Origin: a virus
DNA: 30,914 nt
IMG/VR virus record: IMGVR_UViG_3300021601_000049
Coordinates: 1 to 30,914 of that record
Strand: one strand, 5' to 3'
The position numbers and the translations under genes are program-made. This document shows positions 21,695-29,488 of the stretch, in pieces. The notes beneath the pieces are model-generated. The model was not told where the DNA came from, did not search any database, and was given only the letters and a program-made list of their open reading frames with translations. Position 1 is the first letter of the stretch, and the number at the start of each line of letters is the position of its first letter.

Positions 21695-23932
21695 TTACCT
21701 TATGTTCTTGAATACTGATCTGCTCCTACCCCCAGTGTTTCTATTAGTAGGATTACCTATATTATGAAACATCTGTTTCCCTACTAAGTTACGGTTTATT
21801 TTTTGCTTATCTGTCAACTCACTGTCCTTTCTCTCTGTTCTTTTCCTTATACCCATTATGATCTCCTGTCTTTTAGCAAAGGCCATAAGAGCGCAATATG
21901 CTATAATCCGGTCAGCATTCTTACCTTCCTCATACTGTTGCATCTCCTTAAGGAGCCATATATCTGGTATACGTTCTACGCCATATACTATTCTGTCTAC
22001 TGTACCATCACTTTTGAATATAGGGTGTTTTTCTTCTGATAGAGAATCTATACCATACTCCAGTATCTTCTTCCATAGTTGAGGGGTATTGTACCACCCA
22101 TATGCCTGGTACATGTTATCCCTTACCTCATACTCTTTATCGAATATCATATCATCTATATGAGCAAGATACTTTTGCCTTTTCTTCAACTGCATATAGG
22201 ATATGAATCCCGGCTTATTCTTCTCACATGTTACTTTAGCATTATAGTATTCCACCAGTTTGGACATGTTCTCATTAGTTTCATTAGGGTCAGAGTACCT
22301 TCCTGTCCACCAGGCTACTATAATATCCCCTTCTACGAAACTCTGTGATTCTGTACCTGATATCCTTGTTACTTCTATTGGTCTTTTATATATGTATATA
22401 GATGCCAGTGATTCTGATGTCTTTGTATCTCCTGTTTCTACTGGGTCAATAGATCCCAGGTATGTTCCCCAAGGTGCATTAGGTACCGGCTTTTCTACTA
22501 TGACTATACAGCCTCTTTTATCCTCCATACTCTTTTCTGTAGGATATACCATTGGTTCTCGTTCACTCTTTTTTTCTACTATCTCATTAGTATCTGTTCT
22601 TTCCAGATCTACATAAGACATATTGTATTGTTTGTCCTCTATTCTTTTTACCTGCTTTACAGTGTACTTAGCCGGGAATATAGAGACTGTTCTTATAGAG
22701 AATCCCTCTTCTATATTCCTAGGGTGCTGGCTGACCTCTAGTTGATAGTCTCCGGCATCCATAGTCTTTTTCATGAGCTCAAACTTCTCATCCAATCTCT
22801 GTAGTGCTCTACTAGGAATAGAGTTTCCATATTGATCTATACAGTCATTCTCTAGTGTAGCCATTGCCCATTGTTCTGGTATAACTAATCCTGTCTCTCC
22901 TACCTTCTTATTCTTGTCTAGTAGGTTAGTAGTCACGGGAAAGAACCCATTGACTACAGGATTCATGAGGTACTTATACAGATCCTGAGCTGATGTTAGC
23001 TCACCTACTGATCCTCCTGCTATGAATAGACCGGTAGTGATCATACCATACTCCATAGCTGGTTTCATATAACCATATGTCTTTGCTAGTGTGGGTGCTA
23101 TACCCGCTTCCTCATAGTAGAATATGGATGTTCTACCACCTACACCTGCTGTAGGACTCTTATCAAAGGTGTGCCCAGTTAGTTTGCTCTTAGTACCCTT
23201 GAATAGTTTCTTACCATCTGATGTCCTAATCTCCTGTTGCTGCATCCAGTTCATTGGTTTCTCAGGGAAGTTAGGTCTATACCAGCCAGTATGTTCTAGT
23301 GTAAAATCCCTATATTCTGCCAGAAACTTCCATGTGCCAGTATCATCAATCTTATCCTTGATACTGGCACCCATCTTACCTATGAATCCTTTATCATGAA
23401 TATACCGGTTATATAATACTGCAGCATGATAGTAAGAGAATGCAAACTGCCTCTTTTTGAATATAATAGCATGTTTATAATGGAGCTCTGCCATAAGCTC
23501 ATATAGAGACATATGATACTGAGCATCTAATATATCAGGGAATGTTTGCTGATCTCCTTTTGCCTTGTTGCCTATCTTCAGGAAGTTTAGCCAATGATAA
23601 TATGCTCTGGGAAGATACCATGTATTACCCTTATCATTATGGAATATTACACCTTTTCTGCATCTCTCTTTCATTGTTCTCCAGTAAGTTCTATAGTCTT
23701 TAGAACCTCTTGGTGCATCTATATAGAATCCATGAGCATTAAACTTTCTGGACTCTGAGTTAAATATATGAGTAGCCTCATCAAACTTGTACCAATCATC
23801 ATTGTCATCTGGGCCCCAGCCTATGAATAGAGATACTATAAATAGCCGGAAGTCCTCCCTAGTAGCAAACTCTGTGTAATGCCACTGTTTAGAAGGACTC
23901 CAGGTAGGTACTGATGCAGGAAAGTCTATCAT
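21695..23932 (-). CDS. Terminase large subunit (packaging ATPase and nuclease), 745 aa
   Basis: Two-domain packaging motor. ATPase domain: a P-loop-like KKRQFAFSYY at 159-168, in the place of the usual RQxGK[ST]; a Walker B plus catalytic Glu in IFYYEEAG (270-277); and a likely coupling motif GLFIAGGSVGE at 301-311. Nuclease domain (RNase H fold): candidate acidic residues are D496 in GSIDPVE, E570, and D674 in NADRIIAYCALMAF. The N-terminal ~150 residues form an extra region rich in Trp/Tyr. The start overlaps the upstream glycosyltransferase-like gene by ATGA. The P-loop lacks the standard Gly and Lys, which is divergent, but the order of motifs and the portal gene next door support the call. 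No small terminase is seen. Confidence 0.88.
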   Translation of the reverse strand: MIDFPASVPTWSPSKQWHYTEFATREDFRLFIVSLFIGWGPDDNDDWYKFDEATHIFNSESRKFNAHGFYIDAPRGSKDYRTYWRTMKERCRKGVIFHNDKGNTWYLPRAYYHWLNFLKIGNKAKGDQQTFPDILDAQYHMSLYELMAELHYKHAIIFKKRQFAFSYYHAAVLYNRYIHDKGFIGKMGASIKDKIDDTGTWKFLAEYRDFTLEHTGWYRPNFPEKPMNWMQQQEIRTSDGKKLFKGTKSKLTGHTFDKSPTAGVGGRTSIFYYEEAGIAPTLAKTYGYMKPAMEYGMITTGLFIAGGSVGELTSAQDLYKYLMNPVVNGFFPVTTNLLDKNKKVGETGLVIPEQWAMATLENDCIDQYGNSIPSRALQRLDEKFELMKKTMDAGDYQLEVSQHPRNIEEGFSIRTVSIFPAKYTVKQVKRIEDKQYNMSYVDLERTDTNEIVEKKSEREPMVYPTEKSMEDKRGCIVIVEKPVPNAPWGTYLGSIDPVETGDTKTSESLASIYIYKRPIEVTRISGTESQSFVEGDIIVAWWTGRYSDPNETNENMSKLVEYYNAKVTCEKNKPGFISYMQLKKRQKYLAHIDDMIFDKEYEVRDNMYQAYGWYNTPQLWKKILEYGIDSLSEEKHPIFKSDGTVDRIVYGVERIPDIWLLKEMQQYEEGKNADRIIAYCALMAFAKRQEIIMGIRKRTERKDSELTDKQKINRNLVGKQMFHNIGNPTNRNTGGRSRSVFKNIR
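21782..21817 (-). promoter_or_regulatory. Promoter-like element inside terL
   Basis: TAACTTAGTA spans 21791-21782, within codons for NRNLVGK of the terminase. TTGACAG begins about 26 bases upstream. It lies about 97 bases before the portal ATG. Confidence 0.4.
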
Positions 23933-24519
23933 AATATATACCAGTTATCTAATGGGTACAGGGTATCTTCTGCCCCTATTACCTTACAACCTTCTCTGCA
24001 GTTTAGAAAGGCTCCCCACCAGGAGAAAGCATCATCTGCTATTATAAGATTATCTGCTCCTATCATTAATGTTAGTAACAACATTGGGTTAGTAAAAGGA
24101 CAAAGTTCTACCTTATCTAGTAGTATATCTCCTATACACACTGTAGTACCACCTAGATCATGCATAGCCTCTTTACAAAATTCTGGATCAGTCAATGGTG
24201 TAGTATATAATACTGTAATAGGCTCTTCAGGTAATGTTATAGCATAGGCTACAACCTTTTCAATATCATCACCAGATAATGAGAACAGTCCTTTTATCCT
24301 ATCCTGATACTCTATATAGTCAGCTAGTACAGGTTCTATATATGGTAGTTCTTCATGTGCAGGATCAGGTTCACTGAATGTTAATCCCCGGAATAGTGAA
24401 TCATTATAAGGAGTATCTCCTACAAACACCATCTCCATATCTTGTTTCCATGCCCAGATACTAGCTGATGCTATAGTAAACATGTCTTGTCCTAGATCTC
24501 CTGTTAGTCTTGCTATCAT
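23929..24519 (-). CDS. Degenerate GT11 (fucosyltransferase-like) protein, 196 aa
   Basis: The N-terminus MIARLTGDLGQDMFTIASAS matches the GT11 opening (RLxGGLGNQMFQ) but reads DLGQDMF. Near the C-terminus AFSWWGAFLN (164-173) matches the GT11 motif [ST]FSWWGAWLN. Between them ITVLYTTPLTDPEFCKEA resembles the 'FSDD..WC' region. The defining HxRRGD donor-binding motif is absent, and the protein is about 60 residues shorter than the intact GT11 in the same cassette. It is therefore either a relic kept in frame, a binding subunit, or an enzyme of changed specificity. ATGA overlaps tie it to both the upstream epimerase gene and terL. Confidence 0.7.
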   Translation of the reverse strand: MIARLTGDLGQDMFTIASASIWAWKQDMEMVFVGDTPYNDSLFRGLTFSEPDPAHEELPYIEPVLADYIEYQDRIKGLFSLSGDDIEKVVAYAITLPEEPITVLYTTPLTDPEFCKEAMHDLGGTTVCIGDILLDKVELCPFTNPMLLLTLMIGADNLIIADDAFSWWGAFLNCREGCKVIGAEDTLYPLDNWYIL

Positions 24520-25484
24520 ATATGTTGGTTATTTACTTGTTCAGATACCCATTGATAAAGGTCTTTGATACCGGTATAAAGAGGTTGTGTTGGTTCCCAT
24601 CCTAGTACACTCTGTATCAATGTGTTATCACTGTTTCTACCACGTACTCCCTGTGGCCCAGGTATATTCACTATACTCAATGTCTTTCCTGATATATCTA
24701 TGATCATTCTTGCCAAATCATTAATAGATGTAAGCTCACTGGAACCTATATTAATAGGTTGGTTATACTCACTCTCCATTAATCGTTGTACTCCTTCCAG
24801 ACACTCTGATATATGAGTGAATGATCTTGTCTGTAGACCATCTCCAAATACTTCTATACTGGTACCATCTACTGCTTGTGCAACCTTTCTACATAGTGCT
24901 GCAGGAGCTTTGGCTTTTTCACCTTCCCATTCTGTCCATGGACCAAAGATATTATGAAACCTTGCTATCCTTACCTGTATATCTGTACAGCGTTCTCCAG
25001 CCATATATAATCTTTCAGTAATAAGTTTCTGATAGCCATATTCAAGATCTGGTTGAGCAGGATAAGCATCTTCTTCTTTAAGTGCTGTAACATCAGTAAC
25101 TAGCTGCAATCTCTCAGGATAAACACATGCACTACTAGAGAAGAATATCTTCTTTACACCGGTATCAATAGCACTTTGTAATACATTATGGCATAATATA
25201 GAAGAATGTGCCAGTACTTCATAGTCATGTACTCCATTAGCCAAGTACTCCATACCACCCATTACTGCAGCCAGACAGTATACCTCATCAAACTGGAAGT
25301 TCTTGAATATATGGTATGTAGCTAATTGATTGCAGAGATCCTGTTCAATAAAGAAGTCAGCATCAGAATCATGAAACTCATTCTTCTTAATGTCTACTCC
25401 TATAACAATATGACCCTGTTCTTTAAGTCTCTTAACCAGATTACTGCCAATGAACCCACCGGCACCCATTACTCCTATCTTCAT
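24516..25484 (-). CDS. GDP-mannose 3,5-epimerase-like NAD-dependent enzyme
   Basis: Extended short-chain dehydrogenase/reductase, 322 residues, cytosolic. NAD-binding loop GAGGFIGSNL at 7-16; C120 in SSACVYPE; YxxxK at Y149/K153; RFHNIFGPW at 175-183; a lysine just before APAALCRK (193-200); and GPQGVRGRNSDN at 276-287. The same landmarks, including the catalytic Cys, Tyr and Lys, occur in plant GDP-mannose 3,5-epimerase, which makes GDP-L-galactose (and GDP-L-gulose) from GDP-mannose. Other GDP- or UDP-sugar epimerases cannot be excluded. I chose ATG 25484, not one 14 codons upstream, because the longer start overlaps the previous gene and adds residues before the Rossmann strand. It is the only sugar-nucleotide enzyme in the cassette. 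Confidence 0.85.
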   Translation of the reverse strand: MKIGVMGAGGFIGSNLVKRLKEQGHIVIGVDIKKNEFHDSDADFFIEQDLCNQLATYHIFKNFQFDEVYCLAAVMGGMEYLANGVHDYEVLAHSSILCHNVLQSAIDTGVKKIFFSSSACVYPERLQLVTDVTALKEEDAYPAQPDLEYGYQKLITERLYMAGERCTDIQVRIARFHNIFGPWTEWEGEKAKAPAALCRKVAQAVDGTSIEVFGDGLQTRSFTHISECLEGVQRLMESEYNQPINIGSSELTSINDLARMIIDISGKTLSIVNIPGPQGVRGRNSDNTLIQSVLGWEPTQPLYTGIKDLYQWVSEQVNNQHI

Positions 25485-25495
25485 TCTATAATGTA

Positions 25496-26128
25496 TTAGT
25501 ATTTTGAAAAATAACAATCCCCCCAACCATGATTACCTGACATTACCTTTTCCTGCATCTTGAATCCATATGTATGTAAATACTGTTCTATCTCCGGATA
25601 TAATGCACAGCCTGTATATAACTCATTATCATTAACCTCTATGTAAAGATACTTCACTTTATGTAATAACTCACCAAAACTTTTTAAGGCCAGTAGTTCA
25701 GCCCCTTGAATATCTATATTGACAAAGGGATAATCCTCTATATTAATCTCATTAGTGGCTAGTAGTGTATCTATTCTGGTACTTTCTACTACCCTGGCAG
25801 ATGTATAATATACCTCCGGATGAGCAATACTATGTGTACCTAATCCTAGTATAGAACTACTCTGCCCACCATTATTAGCAATGTGTAGAGTCACATCTTC
25901 TCCATCTATATCCGTAATACAGTCGTTGAACACTAGATGATTAGGATATGAGGCCAGGTTATGGATTAATGGAGATATTAATGAAGCATCAGCTTCTACC
26001 CATATAGTTCTCTCTACTCCATTACTATAATAGTCTGGAGCCTCTTGTCCAGTATTAGCCCCTATATGTAGTACTCCTGTAGGTCTAATGTTGTACTTCT
26101 GTAGTAATTGTTGGTAAGGAATTAGCAT
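25496..26128 (-). CDS. FkbM-family methyltransferase, 210 aa
   Basis: SAM-binding Rossmann fold of the FkbM type. HIGANTGQE at 21-29 is the SAM-binding motif, VEAD at 44-47 the acidic end of strand 2, and NIDIQGAELLALKS at 137-150 corresponds to the family's DxxGxE segment. YIEV at 162-165 and HGWGDCYF at 200-207 are also typical of this group. FkbM enzymes methylate hydroxyl groups of sugars or polyketides, so O-methylation of a glycan is the likely job here. It lies 9 bases after the other methyltransferase gene and 11 before the epimerase gene. Substrate unknown. Confidence 0.85.
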   Translation of the reverse strand: MLIPYQQLLQKYNIRPTGVLHIGANTGQEAPDYYSNGVERTIWVEADASLISPLIHNLASYPNHLVFNDCITDIDGEDVTLHIANNGGQSSSILGLGTHSIAHPEVYYTSARVVESTRIDTLLATNEINIEDYPFVNIDIQGAELLALKSFGELLHKVKYLYIEVNDNELYTGCALYPEIEQYLHTYGFKMQEKVMSGNHGWGDCYFSKY

Positions 26129-26137
26129 ACGTGTAGT

Positions 26138-26692
26138 TTAGTATTTGATGAAATAAGCTCCGGCATCATCTGGATGGCCTTCAGGTATTAAGTGAATTGT
26201 ATACCCCTTTTCTGTACAGAACTCAGTTACAGCTTTCTTAACTCCATATGCAGGATTTTCATAGTCATGGAAGGCCATTATACCACCCATTACTAATTTA
26301 GGAAACCATGCTTGTATGTCAGAAGATACTCCTTCGTAACTATGATCACAGTCCACATTAACAAGTCCGAGAGTTTCATCAGGAACTTCCTTAGCCATTT
26401 CTACAGATAATCCTTTTAGTATCTTGTACTTCTGTTCACGATTATCAAATACCGCCATCCTATCTACTACTTGTCTGTAGTTATCTAAATGCCAGTCAAA
26501 GGCTGACCCTCCATCCCCTAATTGTCCGGGAATATAATCCCAATTATCTACAAGGTAGAGTAACATTATTCCCCTATTCATCAAATCTGCAGCAAAGAGT
26601 CCTTCGGCAACTCCTAATTCTACAGCAGTCATAGGTAAATTTAATGACCTCATTAGTTCAGGGAGGTGACACCTATATCGTATTTCCATCAT
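26138..26692 (-). CDS. Class I SAM methyltransferase (Methyltransf_24-like), 184 aa
   Basis: Class I fold with VELGVAEG at 24-31 for SAM, VDNW at 48-51, and DCDHSYEGVSSDIQAW at 114-129 followed by GGIMAFHDY at 136-144. The 'D.DH.Y.....D...W...L..GG....HDY' signature belongs to the Methyltransf_24/macrocin-O-methyltransferase group, where the Asp and His residues commonly bind a metal. Members often O-methylate sugars in glycans or antibiotics. Its ATG overlaps the stop of the preceding GT34-like gene (ATGATG). Together with two FkbM domains it gives the cassette three methyltransferase domains. Confidence 0.82.
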   Translation of the reverse strand: MMEIRYRCHLPELMRSLNLPMTAVELGVAEGLFAADLMNRGIMLLYLVDNWDYIPGQLGDGGSAFDWHLDNYRQVVDRMAVFDNREQKYKILKGLSVEMAKEVPDETLGLVNVDCDHSYEGVSSDIQAWFPKLVMGGIMAFHDYENPAYGVKKAVTEFCTEKGYTIHLIPEGHPDDAGAYFIKY

Positions 26693-27312
26693 CGTATTAT
26701 TTCATTTGAGTAAAGTGTTATGAAATGTAATTTATCTTCTTCAGTACTTCCTGGAACATGCATAATAAAATCCCCTTTCTCAAAGTGTACATGCTTTACA
26801 AGAAACTGCTTATTGTTAACATACTTTATATGAGACTCACTTGAACTCTCTATATCAATAAGATTATGCATACAATTATTGTCATTCAGTATATGATTAG
26901 TATTGATATTTTCTCTTATCCAATATTCATGATTGGCATCTCCTATATCCCACCACTTTCTAAGAAAATCTCTAGTCCACTCACTATTTCTAAAAAGTAT
27001 ACAACCTGTCTGCATGACATCTTCTTTCGTTACTATGATATCGTAATTTTCATCAATCACATCAGTTAGTGAAATAGTCATATTAGTAACTATTGTATCA
27101 GCATCTGTCCACATTAACCAGTCCGTGGCTCCTATATACTTCATCACAAGATACTGTTTTATCCAATATGGAAATCTATTTATCTCTGGAATATTTCCAA
27201 AATGTTTTATAAACTTATACCCATATCTACTACAGTACTCTTCATAATTTTTACTAACTGTTTCTTCATATACGCAAACCCCTTTATATCCTGTCAATAC
27301 TGTAATGTTCAT
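26689..27312 (-). CDS. GT34-like (GMA12/MNN10) glycosyltransferase, 207 aa
   Basis: Single-domain GT-A fold enzyme. WTDADT at 68-73 holds the DxD metal/nucleotide-sugar motif. QTGCILFRNSEWTRDFLRKW at 101-120 matches the GT34 'N.G.f.ir.s.w...fl..w' segment, and FIMHVPG at 182-188 resembles its 'H..G' acceptor-side motif. GT34 enzymes are mostly alpha-galactosyl or xylosyl transferases of eukaryotes, with bacterial relatives. No membrane anchor. I start at ATG 27312, which overlaps the upstream stop as ATGA, not at one six codons earlier inside the preceding gene. Sugar specificity cannot be read from sequence. Confidence 0.78.
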   Translation of the reverse strand: MNITVLTGYKGVCVYEETVSKNYEEYCSRYGYKFIKHFGNIPEINRFPYWIKQYLVMKYIGATDWLMWTDADTIVTNMTISLTDVIDENYDIIVTKEDVMQTGCILFRNSEWTRDFLRKWWDIGDANHEYWIRENINTNHILNDNNCMHNLIDIESSSESHIKYVNNKQFLVKHVHFEKGDFIMHVPGSTEEDKLHFITLYSNEIIR

Positions 27313-28718
27313 AGAGTATCTTTGAACCAATGAGGACCAAGTGTTTGGAACCCATCGAAGTTAGTAATACCTGTTCCTATATTGCTCTGATTATTGTATT
27401 GCCTGCAACATCCTGGATTGAATGCATATGTATGCAAATTGGGCTGCAAGAGTATCATAAGCCAATCAATACCCATAGATCTATACACATTCTGATCTAA
27501 CAAATCCAGTATGTGTTTTATCCGTTTCTTGTTGACTATATAACTATAAGTACTCCATGCTCCATATGTTCTAACTATCTGTGGATCATCAGTAGGTTCC
27601 CAATCTCTGTTAAGTTCACACTTACACATCTGCAGATCAGGATGAGTATGCTGACCATTAACTGAATGATGCCATGTAGGTTCCTTATGATACGTGCCTC
27701 CTAACCAGAAGATGTCCCACTCATGAGTATCGAGAAACTCACCTATATGAACTAATCGTTCCTGCAAATCACTACAGTAGATTAAATCATCTTCTTGTAC
27801 CCATGCATGTTTACCAAGTCTAAGAGCCTCCTCCATAGTTGCAACCTGGCTGTAATGACAGCCTATAGCACCAGGTGTACGATTCTGCATAGCCCACAAC
27901 TTATCTGCAGGTTGATTAACCTGTTCAGGAAGAAGACCAATTCTCCTGATAGCTTTTATTCCTACTCTATCAAGTTCCTTGATCATTTTGTCATTCCGAT
28001 CACTTCTTGATGGTAAGTTGATGTACTCTACATATACATCTCTCTCCCAGTTAATTGGCTGATTATCCATCAATCTGTTATCTCCCGGCCAGAAATCCTT
28101 CTTGAAGTATATCATACCCCATCTCTCCATCCTGGAAGGATTAATGTCAGCAAAAAATTTCTCAGGATCCCAATCAGCCCAAAGTAGTACATCATTCACT
28201 AACGGTATATCTCCATCTGTAGATACAAATTTAGTATATCCCAATGACTGTAAATAAGTAATAGCATCAGATATCCATATGTCTTCTTCAGCCCACTCGA
28301 AAGAAATGATGGTATCAGGTAAACACTGAGTAAGACCTTTGAGGACCTCATACTCGTACCCCTCTACATCTATCTTGATAAAATCCGGAATACCGTAATC
28401 AATAATAGCCTGATCAATAGTAGTTGTCATAACCTCTATGGGTATCTCCCAACAGTTACCTTGTGAGAACCTGCCTGAGTTCTTCCACTCCTGAGAGAAG
28501 GTGGATAGAGTGGCTGCATCAGAGATCATGAACTGTTTAGTCCCAATCTCTGATGACAGAGCCCTCCTATCTACTATCACATTGGTTCCCGAAAAGCGTT
28601 TATGCAAATTAGGTAACAAGTTAGGGTTAGGCTCAAATGCTACTACAGTATCTGCCCAGTTAGTAAAGTCACCGGTGTAGTCTCCGGCATTTGCACCTAT
28701 GTCAAAGATTAATTTCAT
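27309..28718 (-). CDS. FkbM methyltransferase fused to GT25 glycosyltransferase, 469 aa
   Basis: Two enzymes in one chain. N-terminal FkbM-type methyltransferase, about 1-185: DIGANAGDYT at 6-15, FEPNP at 28-32, and KIDVEGYEYEVLKG at 115-128. C-terminal GT25-type (LPS glycosyltransferase) domain, about 228-469: INLPSRSDRN at 233-242, GCHYSQVATMEEA at 286-298, WVQEDDL at 306-312 (the 'LEDD' region), then YGAWSTYSYIVNKK. GT25 enzymes add galactose and related sugars to LPS or proteins. The fusion suggests that transfer and O-methylation happen in sequence on one substrate. Its ATG shares a base with the upstream stop (TAATG). No frameshift is visible between the domains. Confidence 0.85.
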   Translation of the reverse strand: MKLIFDIGANAGDYTGDFTNWADTVVAFEPNPNLLPNLHKRFSGTNVIVDRRALSSEIGTKQFMISDAATLSTFSQEWKNSGRFSQGNCWEIPIEVMTTTIDQAIIDYGIPDFIKIDVEGYEYEVLKGLTQCLPDTIISFEWAEEDIWISDAITYLQSLGYTKFVSTDGDIPLVNDVLLWADWDPEKFFADINPSRMERWGMIYFKKDFWPGDNRLMDNQPINWERDVYVEYINLPSRSDRNDKMIKELDRVGIKAIRRIGLLPEQVNQPADKLWAMQNRTPGAIGCHYSQVATMEEALRLGKHAWVQEDDLIYCSDLQERLVHIGEFLDTHEWDIFWLGGTYHKEPTWHHSVNGQHTHPDLQMCKCELNRDWEPTDDPQIVRTYGAWSTYSYIVNKKRIKHILDLLDQNVYRSMGIDWLMILLQPNLHTYAFNPGCCRQYNNQSNIGTGITNFDGFQTLGPHWFKDTL

Positions 28719-29488
28719 TATTCGAATTCTAGTTGGATGAAAGTGTTAGGAATCATATCTGCATTTGCTCCACCAAAGATATAACGAGATGGTGGAATAA
28801 TTACCTGTTTATCAGAATTTCTGTTGAGCCATGCTGCTATAAATGAGAATGATGAGTAGCATACAATGTTGTGAACACATGAAGACATCATCCATAGATC
28901 GGTATACTCACTCTGTCCTTCCTGGAACATCAGATTAGCTGAAGGGGATATCAGGTTATTTTTGCACCACTCAATATCATCAGAGAATACTAAGAAATCA
29001 TTATATCCCATTCTTTGAAAATGCTCAATAGCATTGTAGTAATAAGCCAAAGGAAGTGGTGGATGCTTATCAGTTAGTTGCAGGAAGTCACCTCTTCTGA
29101 TATGAATAGATACCATTGTAGTTGGTATATATGGTATCTGAAACTTCTCTAGTATGTAATTTCTGCACCAATCAAAGTACTTGAATGACTGCCAGTATCC
29201 TACAAACTTCACATTATCCATAGCTGGTATATCCTGGTAGCCAGGTGTATTATAATGATAAGTTCCATCAGGTTTTGGTACTGCATGTACAGCCTGTTCA
29301 TGATACTCCTGCAGTCCTTGTAGTTCTGGGCCCATTGCAAGTTGAGGAAAGTACATCTTCCGGCCATCACAATGATATGCTGTATCAGGTATATAATACT
29401 GTAGGTTGTGTTTTTTACAATAAGCTAGTAACATAGCTATCTGGTAAAATTGGTTACCTAACCTCCCTTGTAATGTTGTTGTGATCAT
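28718..29488 (-). CDS. GT11 alpha-1,2-fucosyltransferase-like enzyme
   Basis: Carries the full GT11 motif set in order: GRLGNQFYQIA at 8-18, GYWQSFKYF at 97-105, HIRRGDF at 129-135 (the GDP-sugar-binding HxRRG motif), FSDDIEWCKNNL at 168-179, and SSFSFIAAWLN at 212-222. At 256 residues it is near the usual 270-300. GT11 enzymes move L-fucose from GDP-L-fucose to galactose, cytosolic side. With a GDP-mannose 3,5-epimerase in the cassette, GDP-L-galactose is a possible alternative donor, since it differs from GDP-L-fucose only at C6. ATGA overlap with the preceding GT2 gene. Confidence 0.9.
   Translation of the reverse strand: MITTTLQGRLGNQFYQIAMLLAYCKKHNLQYYIPDTAYHCDGRKMYFPQLAMGPELQGLQEYHEQAVHAVPKPDGTYHYNTPGYQDIPAMDNVKFVGYWQSFKYFDWCRNYILEKFQIPYIPTTMVSIHIRRGDFLQLTDKHPPLPLAYYYNAIEHFQRMGYNDFLVFSDDIEWCKNNLISPSANLMFQEGQSEYTDLWMMSSCVHNIVCYSSFSFIAAWLNRNSDKQVIIPPSRYIFGGANADMIPNTFIQLEFE

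Noticed and set aside
22260-23399. Plus-strand frames opposite terL
   Set aside because: The minus frame carries ordered terminase motifs across the whole stretch; no plus-strand promoter or conserved motif is visible.
23929-24519. Calling the short GT11 relative a pseudogene
   Set aside because: The frame is intact with coupled start and stop; loss of one motif is not enough to call it broken, so it is listed as a gene with changed or no catalysis.
25485-25526. Longer N-terminus for the epimerase gene
   Set aside because: The extra 14 residues would overlap the stop of the previous gene and precede the Rossmann beta strand; ATG 25484 gives the usual family start.
27313-27330. Longer N-terminus for the GT34-like gene
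   Set aside because: ATG 27312 overlaps the upstream stop as ATGA, like other junctions in the cassette; the longer form starts inside the preceding coding sequence.
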